In this document: in pieces, positions 1 to 10,804 of the stretch
Layout of the letters: every line of letters begins with the position of its first letter
Position numbering within the stretch: position 1 is the stretch's first letter
Assembly: GCA_905221605.1 (NCBI GenBank)
Contig: CAJNDS010001879.1
Coordinates: 366,291-430,290, forward strand
Source: Symbiodinium natans
Taxonomy: Eukaryota; Sar; Dinophyceae; Suessiales; Symbiodiniaceae
Direction of reading: 5' to 3'
DNA length: 64,000 nt
Notes under the pieces: model-generated
Told to the model about the DNA's origin: nothing
Databases searched by the model: none
What the model saw: the letters and a program-made list of their open reading frames with translations, nothing else
Made by a program: the position numbers and the translations under genes

Positions 1-132
1 GATGTTTGGGATGCAGGCGCACTGAGTGGCCCATCATTGCCTAGTTGGCCATAGGGGCCATCTTGTCGCGCTAGAAGGCCGCAACTCCTACGTTACGTGG
101 GCACTGCAGCGTTACCGACTGAAGGTTGATTT

Positions 133-939
133 TTAGCCACCGACCCGCGACAGAGCATCCGCAGAACCCAAGCGTTTGATGTCCTGCAACCTTATACCGT
201 TGGCGCGCTCGCGTTGTCGCTGGCGCTCGTAGAAGACCATGGAGGCCGCATGCGGTAGTGAGAGTCGGCACCCATGCCCCTCAGCAATTGGTATGCGGAC
301 AGCCTGAACGTGTTCCCGGGCCTCATCCAGACTCTCTCGACCATCCTCCCCAAAGATCAAGGCCATCCGGTCGTCTGTGAGGTCCGCTTCCCACACGTCA
401 GGCACATCGTTGTCATAACTCAGGCCTAAGGTGGAGAAGCCGCAGCCCCTCAGCTTCTCCAGGACTTCTGGCAGAAGCACCTCTACAGGGGGAGTGAGCA
501 GGGCAACACCCCAGTCTGGCCTTCGTTGCAGCTGTGAGATGCGGATCTCCTTATTCCTGGCAGCAGAGCCCAGACCGCCAAGCACCAGCAAGAAGGGCAC
601 ACCAAGCAGGGCACACACCCTCAGCGTGGCCCCCACAGACCCCGGGGACGGCTCGCAAAGAATAGCCACGCAACAGCTACCAGAGCTACCATACCCATCA
701 GGCTCCTCCAGCTCTGCAAGGAACGCTTCCCAGCTCTTGCTGAACAGCTCGCGGAAGTACGCACGCTTGGACTGGGGGCTCCCGCTGACCTGGATCCGCG
801 GTGGAGCCGCACGGCGCACCGGAAGACAGCGTGGATGACCGGAGGAAGGGCCTTCGGCGCGCGGCGTGGCTAGCGCCCAAGATCCGTCGAAGAAGGTGGT
901 CAACCAAAGCACGGCAGGAAGCCATGAGGGGTGAATCAT
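133..939 (-). CDS. SpoU/TrmH-family RNA 2'-O-methyltransferase-like protein, signal-like N-terminus
   Basis: A 268-residue frame with the three hallmark regions of SpoU (SPOUT) RNA ribose methyltransferases, which transfer a methyl group from S-adenosylmethionine to the 2'-OH of tRNA or rRNA. Motif 1 is GSVGATLRVCALLGV (residues 100-114) with the conserved Arg107. Motif 2 is ALIFGEDGRESL (193-204). Motif 3 runs from IPIAEG through LSLPHAASMVFYE (216-238). The trefoil-knot residues are mostly kept, but the usual Asn in the LN.S part of motif 3 is Ser here. The start at 939 gives a hydrophobic leader (residues 5-23, ending SWALA) that resembles a signal peptide. In a dinoflagellate this could be the first half of a plastid-targeting leader, which is an inference. 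The stop at 133 follows a charged tail. The frame needs no intron, although an extra exon on either side cannot be excluded. The RNA substrate cannot be told. Confidence 0.72.
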   Translation of the reverse strand: MIHPSWLPAVLWLTTFFDGSWALATPRAEGPSSGHPRCLPVRRAAPPRIQVSGSPQSKRAYFRELFSKSWEAFLAELEEPDGYGSSGSCCVAILCEPSPGSVGATLRVCALLGVPFLLVLGGLGSAARNKEIRISQLQRRPDWGVALLTPPVEVLLPEVLEKLRGCGFSTLGLSYDNDVPDVWEADLTDDRMALIFGEDGRESLDEAREHVQAVRIPIAEGHGCRLSLPHAASMVFYERQRQRERANGIRLQDIKRLGSADALSRVGG

Positions 940-1957
940 AATAGCTGGTGGTTCCAGGCGGTTTTGTTCTGCAGGCGAAAACTATGTACAATTTGGATAT
1001 GCAGCATGTATGCACGTAGCCTGGCCCTGAGCGGAAACACACATGAAAAAACAAGCCGATGCTGCCTCGCATACTTGATAAGAGCCCGGCCTTAGGCAAC
1101 CTACAACACTGTCGAATTCTGTTCAACTCATGTGCCACATGTTCCAAGCCTGATCTGCTAGCTGTCCATAGCATGGTGTCATCCCCGAAGGAGGGTCTCA
1201 CTGAGCCGAAAAGACTGGAGAAGCGCGAGTTTGGGACCTGCAGCTTGCGCTGAGCTATCCGACGCCCACATCGCCCACACTGTGAGAGTCCGGCTCTTGG
1301 GGCGCATGTGCTTCTTGAGGAGGATGGAGAGCCGCGCGATGCGCAAGGAGTCCACCTCAGATTTCGGGCTCCGGGACCTGTGGCGAAAGCACTGAGCCCA
1401 AGTGTGTCCCAAAGGTCTCTCTCCCCGCAAACACTATCCTTCAACCCAAATAAACCCACAACCCTCAAACCCCAAACCCAACCTAGCCCCCAAATCCAAC
1501 ACCTCCGGTGGAGTGGTCGTAGCGGTTGGCTTCAAGGCTTCGGGCTGCGTCCAGGGCTTATTTTATCAGCTTGCAGGTTCAAGGTTCAATCGGGTATACA
1601 TATAGGTGTATACCTCGCTGACCCGCACTGGGGCAACTCCGCAGGGTTTTACGGTTCGGCTTCGGTGTGTTTTGGCTTCGGGGCTTCGGTGCTTCTCGAC
1701 TCTCGCATGCAGCAGGCAAGGTTCAAGTAAAGGGCCCCCCTCTCTCCAGGCCAGTTTGCTGAGTCGGCTTCCACCCTCCCCACACACTTTTTGGTGTGTG
1801 ATATGCTCGTGGCTTACACTTCTAGGGCTTGCACTTATGGTAGGGATTGGGGTTCGAAGTTGCGGGTATAATTAGAGAGCTTTAAAACTCAGCCCAGGAA
1901 GGGGTGGGGCGGATGCCTGAGTAGGGTCAACCCGCAGCTTCAGGCCGGGGAAGTGTT

Positions 1958-1979
1958 GGGGGGGGGGGGGGGGGGGGGG
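1958..1979 (+). repeat. G homopolymer, 22 bases
   Basis: An uninterrupted run of G next to AT-rich sequence. Such runs recur through the window, as G on the plus strand at 22916-22932, 30808-30895 and 53754-53770 and as C at 11466-11481, 25336-25382 and 61691-61757. Their exact length is often unreliable in assemblies. Confidence 0.9.
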
Positions 1980-2744
1980 CACATGTCATGATATTTATTG
2001 TTGTTACCTAGGATGACGCTTAAAACCCCTAGACAAGCGTTCGTAACTTATGATCCTCTTAAACCAAATAGAGGAAAACATGAAATGTCCCAAGGACCTG
2101 CCTAGTCACTATTGTCATGATTGTCATTCCTATATATGTCTATATACATATACATGTACACACGGCACGCAGGCACCAGCATTCTCCATGGCAGGGCACG
2201 CTTCGGAAGTCCACACCTGCCTCGCCGGTGAGTCGTGGAACAGCAGAGTATTACAGGTTGCTACTGCTAAGCGTCTCCTGTCAAAGCAGCACAATAGGTT
2301 GACAGAGTTCTGCACAGAATAATTGAAGAACTAGCCAGCTCCGGTACCCAACTCGAGAACTTCTGTGGCCCCAAAGCCAAGCCTGCCGGGCCAGCTGCTG
2401 CGCCCGCTGGGCCACAGGAGTTTCTGCGACCACCGCAGCTGCCTTCCACTGCACTGTGAGGCATCACATGACTTGCCCGATCTAGCCAATCCAAGTCCTG
2501 CCATTGCAGATGGATCCAAGGACGCCGTTGTTTTCGGAACTCTTCCCAGCTTGTGGGCTTGCAAGTCAAGCACACGGGCCGGCCTCTTCGCTGCCGTTTT
2601 GCGCCACATCCTCCACATTCTACTGCTCGCGCTCGGCTAAACACGACAAATCACGAGAGAGCGTGCAGGACACAGCCCATCGGCTGACGAAGGCTGCATG
2701 CATGCAGCAAGACAAACAAGTTGGGCCAGTGAGAGACACCACCC

Positions 2745-3000
2745 TTCCGAGACGCTCCTCCATGAACATGCTCTCTGTGTCCACCCAAACCGCCTGCCGA
2801 ACGGAGAGGTGAGAAGCTTCATACATAACCTCATGCCATGTAGCCAATGTAGCCAAGCCCCAGGACCTAAGTCGGATGCAACCTCCCCATATACCAACCT
2901 GTCCGCCAACAGCCATGTGGTTCTCTGGCATCCGCACAGGAAAGAAAGTGATCACTACGGGCACAGACGCGCTTGAGCTGCCCAAGGCCGCCTCACATTC
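2745..3000 (-). CDS. Candidate exon(s), family not recognised
   Basis: Minus-strand open stretch with protein-like composition: hydrophobic VPVVITFFPVRMPENHMAVG, then ATWHEVMYEASHLSVRQAVW and VDTESMFMEERLGR. It is followed by a GT (GTGGTG) that could be a splice donor; an internal GGACAG|GTTGG could be another. The segment looks coding rather than random because three sub-segments stay in one frame with balanced residues, but I cannot name a family and cannot connect it to neighbours. It might belong to a gene reading leftward into 2.6 kb. Confidence 0.3.
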
Positions 3001-4003
3001 CTGATTGCGTTTCCGCGTCCGGGACATGCCGCTCTGCACATGCTCCATCTGCTCTGCAGGCCCAGCGCAGGGCGGAAACTCCTCAAGGGCGGGGCCAAGG
3101 ACACGACTTCGTCTGTAGTTGACGTGCGAAAGTAAGATCTTGGTCCACCAAATACAGCATCTTCAAGCTTTTCTGGCAGATTTAAGCGCCTAAAGGGACT
3201 GATCATGCAGTCGGCACCTTCTTGCGAGCAATGGGCACCCCGTTGTGGCTAAGCCAGTTCCAGGCCAAGTCCTGCACGTCAAGGTTCTGTTCTAGACTTC
3301 CTCAGAAGTGCTGAAAGCCGATGCCTGGAATTCAGACTTCATGATGCTCGGCAGCGCCAGGACGAACAGAACTGGGAAGCAAACCTGAAGATCTGCTTGA
3401 CTGATTGTTGCGAAAAGGCAGCCGTAGTTTGCGCAGGTTTTCCCGTAACTTGCTAAACTTCGGTTCAGTTCTGGCAGGATCGCACCCTGCAAAATGGAGC
3501 CCAGCCCAGCATTCGTCTGCCCAGGAGCCAGATATCTGAGAGTCTCCACCATGCTGCCGCCATGCGAAGCCACCCGCTGCAAGACCCATGCCTTGGAGCA
3601 AATGGACAAGAACCGTGCACAGGGTGCACAAGCTGATGCGCCGATACCAGCAAACGAAAGAGGGTTGGGCTGAATGCGCAACCAAGGAGTAGTAATTGCT
3701 GAAAACAGTGCCGACGAGGTCTGACAAGTGACTGCTCTTGTCGGGACACACAGCTTTGTTATGCCCCAGGTCCCAATCTGCAAGCTTTTGTGATGACCGG
3801 ACAGCAACCCTTTCCAGCCCTTCGGGTTGTGAAAAGAACGACAGCATATGCCTCTCAAGCAACAAACGCTTGCTGGCCCAGTTGCCAACCCACGAGAAGA
3901 GTTCGGAGGCGAAGGCAACCTTTTAAGAGGAGGTCAGGCTGTAGACACAGCACGAAATCAACGACTAGTCCGGCTGCCAGTGTTCCGAAGACCGGAGGAC
4001 AGC

Positions 4004-4123
4004 AGGACTAGAGGAAGAAAGGAGAGGGAGCGGGAGGGTGTGGGACTGAGAGCGGGGGAAGCGGAGCTGGAAAGAGAGGGAGGGAAAGAAGGGAAGAGGC
4101 AGGGAAAGAGAAAGACAGAGAGC
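4004..4123 (+). repeat. Purine-rich (AG) tract
   Basis: About 120 bases made almost only of A and G (GGAAAGAGAGGGAGGG-like). It is low complexity and may form triplex or simply be a degenerate microsatellite. Frames crossing it give charged, meaningless peptides. Confidence 0.75.
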
Positions 4124-4415
4124 AGCAATGACACTCTTTTCTAAGCGTCGCATGCAGCAGGCGTTGGCCCTACTGGCCGCTTAACGGCACCACGCTGTGG
4201 GGCTCATTAGCGCCGCACTTCAGCCGAGCTTCTGCCTTGCTTTCTCGAACAGACGCAGAGGGCCAAGGGGACATGCAAAGAGTGGCTTAAGAACTTAAGG
4301 CAATGTGCATTGCACTGGATATCTAGTCTCGTGCTCCTGTGCCGAAGAAAAGACATGCCTAGACATGCTCAGGCACTGCTCGCTTGAGGCAAGGCACTCG
4401 GTCAAAAAAGAATGG

Positions 4416-7400
4416 CTATACCTTCACGCTGGGCAGCAGCTGCTTCCTCTCTTCCTCCTCCTGCTCGATCCTTGACTGTCCCAAAGTGGCTTCGAACGTG
4501 TGCGGTTTTTTTGGACAAAAGGAATGCACAATTCTTCACACGTCGTGGCCCTGTCAAGCCTCCACACCTCAAAGAGCATCCCACTTGAGGAAAGACCGAC
4601 TGAAAGCTCGAGATTCTGCTGACGTGCTTTCCCGTAGAGGATGCCACCCAAGATGGACAGGCAGGCTCCCAGAATCTGGCCATGAGACAACACCTCCACG
4701 GCGCGGCTGTTGCTCTCATTGCGGTGTCTCTGCACTGCCACTTGACATCCAAAGCAGGGAAACCCGAGTGTCTTCGTGCCCAGGCCGGAACCCACACGAC
4801 CAAGGCTGAACCACCGACCTGCCTTTCTGCTTACGTTCAAAGCAACGACAAAAACTCACTGCAGCAGGTTTTTTTTCGGACGGAAACATACGATTTGCAA
4901 TGCAAGTTTGTTTAATGACACTCTTTTCTGCTTAGGACAGAATTGTACTTTTGGATGTTTGGGACTTGGGACTCTTTCACTACACGATTCGGTTAGATTC
5001 CCCAGACATCAGAAGGCTCTGGCAGCGGACTTTGCTTAAGGAAATACACTGGGAATTCATCGGTCTAAGTCCAACCAGGTCCAACCCATCTCAAAGATCC
5101 TATCGAAAGCTTCTGGCCAGAGCCCTTTCAACAGCGAACGACACACAAATGATCAAGTGAAGATGGTGCAAATCCCATGTCCACGACCCAGAGGCCCGAG
5201 ACGCTCTCAACATCCACTATCACGTCATTCCTCATCGCTCAACCCCCCCTGAGCCGGCGCCTTGGAGTGCATGCCAAATGCCTCGATGCCGATGATGACG
5301 AATTTGTTGGCATTGACCATGACAAGGAAGCTGGTCGCGCCTTGTCATGGCTTGAGGCAGGGGGCCGAAGGCTTAAGGCTTAAAGCTGCAACTGAGCTCG
5401 CTGGGGGCTCTTTCACGTTAGCAGTTCCTAACTTTGGGATCTTGGGCAGCGCGGAAGCGTCTGCACCATGACTCAAGGGAGGTTCCCCCGGCAATTAAAG
5501 AACGAATGAATGTGCATCCAGGGTGGTGCAAAAACACAGGCATGACAACACGTGCCACACCCCACACCTTGAAATTTCCGACAAAAAAAACCTCCAGAAA
5601 TGACCCCTTAGCCAGGCTGCTAATCAGACTCTGCGCCCAGATTCCCGTGAAGCCGATGGACAGGCCGATGACCTGGGTGTGCATGGAGGCGTTGCTGCAA
5701 GTACTGCGCAAACGCGGCAACAGAAGGCTGCATCCAAATTCGCAAGCACGAGTGCCCTCACGTAGCCCTGGATCTTACCAGCTTGGTGACGCAGAGCCTT
5801 CATAGAATTCATGAAGCCCATCTTTCCAGAAGCTGTGCTAAGCCTGCAGGGAATCCAAGGGACACAGCTGAGGCCGATGTACACCTTGTCCAAGCCTGGC
5901 CCAAGTTGCAAGCCGAACTCCAAGCAGGTCCAAGGCTGGCATGAGCTCATTATCGGAATGTGTCAGGTAAGGATGGGCCTAATTAGGGCCTCTGAGATCA
6001 GCACAAAGGTGTGATGATGCACTTGCAATGCGCACACACAGACGAACATGCTTCGTCGTGGGGAACCCTATGCCGTCGACACGCGCCGGGGCGCTCTGCA
6101 ACACCAAAGCCAAAAGCTGACATGACCCCCATCTTCCGACCCGCGGCCTGTAAGATTGGCATATGCCTCGGGCAGTTGGCCTGAACTCGCGGTGTCATGG
6201 TTGAGACTTTCAGCGCTGAACAATAGCTTCCCTACAACTTAGCAACCCAGTCTCCAGATGTGAGCCAAGGCAGGACAAAGTGTCAATACTCTGGTTGCGG
6301 CAACCATGCTGCGCAAAAGGAGTCAAAGACGGGAGCATTGCTATGCACTCCATGACCGTCTGAAGCAGCTCGCTCTGAAAGTGCAATCATGCTGCCGACT
6401 TCTCCCATGAAGTAGGCAGCCAGACCCACAGGGATCAGTCCCATCATGTTGTTGATGATCTCAGATCTTTTTGTTGGAGGGGGGCTATGTTGCACTGGTA
6501 GCCAGCGTGACAGAACAGGCATAAGCAAGTCAGCGCGTAGTCTGGATTCTTTCGGTGCTCTAGAGAAACAGCATCCTGCCGATGAATTCTCCAAGATAAG
6601 ACAAACGCTGCCACTGTTCAGCCAGGATTCCGTGATGCCTGCACTACACAGGGTGAGCTGCATCAATCTTGGGGTTGCAGCTTCCATTGAAATGCACGGC
6701 CCGAGCAAAATTGTCAGGGGGAAATGCTTGTTCGTGCTCGGCCACACCACAATCCACTATGGAAAAAATGACATGCCACGCGTGGCATGCTGGCACGTCC
6801 AGCTCCTCTACCGCTGGCCTGTCTTGGAGATGTCCACAGGGTGTTGGTCCTGATGCCGTGAACGCCACTTAGGGTTTAGGTCCAACATTTCAGTACATTA
6901 CGGGATGCCAGAATGCGGACTCAGGCCAAAGCGAAGTTCCATGCCAGTGGCAGAACCCTAAATTCCATGTGGAGGGGAGAAGACGATTGCTGCCTCACGG
7001 CAGCCTACAGTGGCTCTGGATTTGATGGGGGAGGATGATGGGTCGGGAAAGTCCGAGGCACTCGGGAAGAAGACCGCTTTCAGCTTCAAAGCCTCAAAGC
7101 CCCTGTTGGATCTTACTTGGTTGCTAGGGCCCTAATGCTATTGTGGTCCTTCGACAGCAGCAGTCGCTGCAGAAGCCGATCGCACACAGCCACGACGCTG
7201 TTCAGCATCACCCAGCCAATGCCCTGCAGCTGGACAGAATATCGGAGTCAAGTAGTCGTCATGCCAGACCCTCAAGCACACTTGTTGCGATGCTCGTGGA
7301 ACATACCCCACCCTGAAGTACCAAAGTACCAACGGCTGGACATCAGATGCCCTGCATGAAACATGAGCACACTGCGTACCCTCCAAGGCCAGGGGGTCTT

Positions 7401-9298
7401 CAATGGCCAGACTCAGACTGGCCTGCCAGTGTTCTGCATGGAGTTGGGAGACGTACATGACTGCACCGGCAATCCTGAGCTCTGCGGAAGGCGTTGGTTT
7501 CTCGTTACTCTGTCTTCGAGAACATCCGGAGCAGAACGTCTCCTGGCTGGTAAGTGCACCACAAACTAAGCATCATATAACCATATATCACAGAACTCAA
7601 TACACATCCGTGCCGCAGCCGCATCAAGCAGCTTCAGGCGCACAGAGCACAGGGGAGTGATGCCATGCCAAATGAAAGCTTGCTTGACCTTCTCCAAGCG
7701 AACTGTGGCCTATTCAGCGTTCATAATTAGGCTACAGCTTCAGTTTGGACCTTCGGCTTGTGCCTTGGACAAGCATGATGGCCATGACCTGCCACTACAG
7801 TATACAGGGAAGCTATGTCCTGCAGACAAGAACAGCGCGCACTTCTGATGGCCCAAGTATCATCACCAGGATAGCACCGACCATCCCCGAACTGATGCGC
7901 AGCGGCTCAGGGTACAAGCCTTAGCAGCGGAGCTCGTCGTGGTCAGCGCGGAAGGGCCACTCCACAGCTTACGACCAATGACTGGCTGAAAGGGCTTCTC
8001 ACTGAAAGGTCAGCCAACCCGCTACATCTACTTGCTTCTATACAAGCCCCTTTTTCATGCCTTTTGCCTTCCCAAGCACACAGTTGCTTCCTGTCGAGAG
8101 GCGCTCGATAAGCAGGGAAAAGAGGGGCGAGGCGCTCCTCAGGACGATGACCAGGGACATGGGCGCGCTCTTCCTTGATGGCAAGAGGGGGGTCGCGGGG
8201 GTCACCTAAGGTTCGACGACCCGATATGTTAGGTCAGGCTGAACACGATTCAACACCAGCCCAGGCACACTCAATATAGTACATGCTAGCAGTTCAACCA
8301 CCACGCCTACACCAGGCACGCCTACGCCAGGAAGCGGAAGTTTACCCGATGCAATGCGTTGGATTCTTGAATTCGTGGAGCGAACCTTCTTGTACAGGGC
8401 TTCTTGGGACGCAACATAAAGCCGAGGGCGTGTCACTCGAATGCCAAGCTCCTTAGGAGCTCGGTGCATACACGATGGAACCGGCAAAATGGCGATGGTA
8501 CCCAAGAATGCCCAAGAACCCATATCCAACAACTGCCTACTTTAAAGCACCGTCTGACTGCAAAAGACGAAAAGAAGTTCCATTGAAGCCTCCATTTATA
8601 CCCAGGGGCAAGGCAAGGATGGACGTCCTCACTGCTCAGAGCTTTGCAAAGCTTGTAGTTCTGCTTCAAATTTCTAATTGGACGTAGGAATTCTGGATTT
8701 GGGGCTCAAGGGTAGAAAGCGTCCGTGGGATTCTTCCCATGTATTGAATGCTGACAGCGGGAAGAAGCCGTCATAAAGAACAGAATCCTTCTCGGGAAAG
8801 TGTCCTTCCGCACGGGGTGTCCCAAACCCACCAAAACCCCACCGAAATGTTTGCCAAGGGCGCATCAGCATGCCAGTGAAGCAGGGCACGACCATGCACC
8901 AGCGCAGGAAGTCTCTCATGGATCCAATGTGCCTGGTTGTGTAGCACAGCGCATGCAACGTGAGATGACATGCGTTCGACCGGCTCAAATTTGAGGCACG
9001 CCGACAACGTTGAACAACGGCCTAGATGCAAATAGGGGAAGCCAAAGATAAGCATAAAGAAGGCAGCGAAGAAGAGCTGCAGCCACACCTCAGCCAGTAA
9101 GGCGACTGAAGCCTCCAAACTCCTATCCGATGATGTGCGAGTCATGTGCGCCGTCTCCATGCATCCAGGCACCAAGCTGCACTCCAAAGGCAGCGCCTGG
9201 ACCGCGAGCTTGTTGAAGAGGAGCATGCCCACAGAGGAGAAGCAATTGCTCGTGCAGGCCACGATGATCTCAAGCTGCTGAGCGTGGAGGGATGCCAT
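4416..9298 (-). CDS. Nucleotide-sugar transporter (SLC35 / drug-metabolite transporter superfamily), multi-exon
   Basis: A membrane carrier of the family that exchanges cytosolic nucleotide-sugars for the nucleoside monophosphate across Golgi or ER membranes. Exons, minus strand, in order: 9298-9173 (GMLLFNKLAVQALPLECSL); 9088 to about 9021 (VWLQLFFAAFFMLIFGFPYL); about 8932-8864 (SMRDFLRWCMVVPCFTGML); about 8167-8085 (APMSLVIVLRSASPLFSLL); about 7914-7843 (YPEPLRISSGMVGAILVMIL); 7223-7117 (GWVMLNSVVAVCDRLLQRLL); 6484-6349 (EIINNMMGLIPVGLAAYFMG); 5672-5621 (VIGLSIGFTGIWAQSLIS); from 5340 to about 5265 (ATSFLVMVNANKFVIIGIEA); 4675-4601 (ILGACLSILGGILYGKARQ); 4463-4416 (QEEERKQLLPSVKV, stop). 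Most joins keep frame. The 5621/5340 join uses a GC donor and rebuilds SLISATSFLVMVNANKF exactly as the family expects. VNANK sits where GDP-mannose carriers have GALNK, so the substrate is open. A small exon around 8.2-8.8 kb may be missing, and the 9021/8932 join is unresolved. Confidence 0.85.
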
Positions 9299-9538
9299 GG
9301 CTCGAAGGGATTTCTTCGGTAGCGGATGGTAGTAATAAGGGATGGCGTGCTAAAACTTGGGCAGAGATGGCTACGAGTAAGAAGAAACAGAAAACCAAAA
9401 GGCCCGGAATCAGCGCGGCCATTCTCACAGTCTGAGCTGTTCAATTTCAGAATGCTGAGATCTTAGTTCTCATTGCAGGGGCAGCACAGTGCTGACAGTT
9501 GGCATTCCGATGGTATGCACCGACAGGCACGTTGCCAG
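9299..9538. other. Intergenic spacer between two minus-strand genes
   Basis: 240 bases separate the end of the protease-like gene (stop at 9539) from the start codon of the transporter (9298). This fits close same-strand packing. No TATA-like or other promoter motif stands out. Confidence 0.5.
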
Positions 9539-10804
9539 CTATCCCCGCCTCCGGTTCCAAGCGAAGAGCATGACCATTCCGAGAGAGTAGATCCACGTGG
9601 CATCCTGCAAGCATACCACTCGATGGACTTGGAGAGACATGGTCGTGGTCCGCCTACAGCCCTCATTCAGCCCTCTCGGCGCACATGATTTCTTTCTGTC
9701 GCCAATGCTGTCCAGGTGTTTGATGCCCAGGTCCTTGAAGGGCAACAGCCTCAAGCCCAGGCCGACGATAATCGAAGTGACAAGGTGCCTCTTCTCCTTT
9801 CGGTTTTGGCTCACCTGCAAGGGCAATCGATCCAAGCTGATGCTGCTGAAGGTTAGGGGCTGCAGGGGGGAGCAAGTAATTGATATTATGCAACACAGCT
9901 TTTGCTGGAGACGCCAAGTAGTCATCAGAGACATGTTCTAGTTGCGTGTTCGGCGCGGACCTTGACAAGCCCGCAAGCTGCACTCTAGCTGCCGCATGTG
10001 CACGCGGCCCATCGTCGCACTGTCCCACACCTGCCACCTTTACAAGCGCCTTCGAGGAGCACACCCATGAACTCACAGAGCAGTCCCTCCCAGAGCCCCA
10101 AGCACCTCTTCAAAGTCAGTAGGTCCCTTCCATGCCACAGCGCCCAGCAAAGCTGAACCGGCTGCGAGCCCCAGCCTTGAAATGAAGCTGTGGGCCATGA
10201 ACAATCCCCCTAAGCCCTCAAAACCGAAAGGCATGATTGGGAAGGCGAGGGTATCCCAAAAACGCCTGTCCACATCCCAGCTCCCAGATTTCAGGAATGA
10301 TCGTTCCACTCACAGAGCCACGAAAAACGAGTTCTTCAATGAAAGGATGTGCCGGAGGCCTACCAGCAAACATCAGCAACCACCCGCAACGCCTCCGTAA
10401 ACCCTTCAGGATGCAGCCCTGGCCCGTGAGCCTAACTCATTTCAGCTTGGTGCCTCTCCAGTTGGCATACCGCAGAGGCGCTTATTCACCTACACCTCGA
10501 CCACAAGGCACACCCATCAACCCCACCTCCCCCCAAGGCTGTCCTAAACCCTCCAACGGATTGACTGTTTAACTTATAACAAAATGTCCAGAAACCAGGA
10601 CGGTGCCGCCAGCGCCCCAGCCGTGGCGGTGAGGCAGAGAGCGGCAAGGCTCTGCGATCGTCCAAGGTTGCCGGCTTGTGCAAAGGCACCTGGCTTGACA
10701 CGGGCGCTTGCCAGGTCCTGTGGAGCCTGGAAGAGGCCAGGAGAAGGCGAAAGATCCAGGCGATTAAAAGCCATAACTCGGATAAGCTGAGTTTCACATG
10801 TCAT
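9539..10804 (-). CDS. CPBP (CAAX/Abi-type) intramembrane protease-like protein, multi-exon
   Basis: Exon 1 (10804-10581) encodes a Ser/Ala-rich start and a membrane segment (SLAALCLTATAGALAAPSWF) and ends with a GT donor (GTTATAAG). Exon 2 (10359-10314) restores frame as FLDIL-PPAHPFIEELVFRGS. Its EExxxR core, FIEELVFRG, is the metal-binding signature of CPBP proteases, which cleave substrates within membranes and include CAAX prenyl endopeptidases. A third piece (about 10265-10077) encodes LFMAHSFISRLGLAAGSALL and AVAWKGPTDFEEVL and is followed by a GTGAGT donor; the precise exon 2/3 join needs a GA donor or another acceptor. A last exon (9604-9539, acceptor TTGCAG) gives DATWIYSLGMVMLFAWNRRR and a stop, fitting a final membrane helix. 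I could not place the later His motifs of the family with certainty, so activity is unproven. The gene lies head-to-tail upstream of the transporter. Confidence 0.6.

Larger units (their letters stand above)
940..4415. other. Stretch without a recognised gene
   Basis: About 3.5 kb between the methyltransferase and the sugar transporter. It contains an AC-rich tract resembling degraded CCCTAAA (1434-1500), several GGCTTCG-like repeats (1520-1700), a G run (1958-1979), one exon-like piece on the minus strand (listed separately) and a purine-rich tract (4004-4123). No complete gene could be assembled. Confidence 0.5.
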
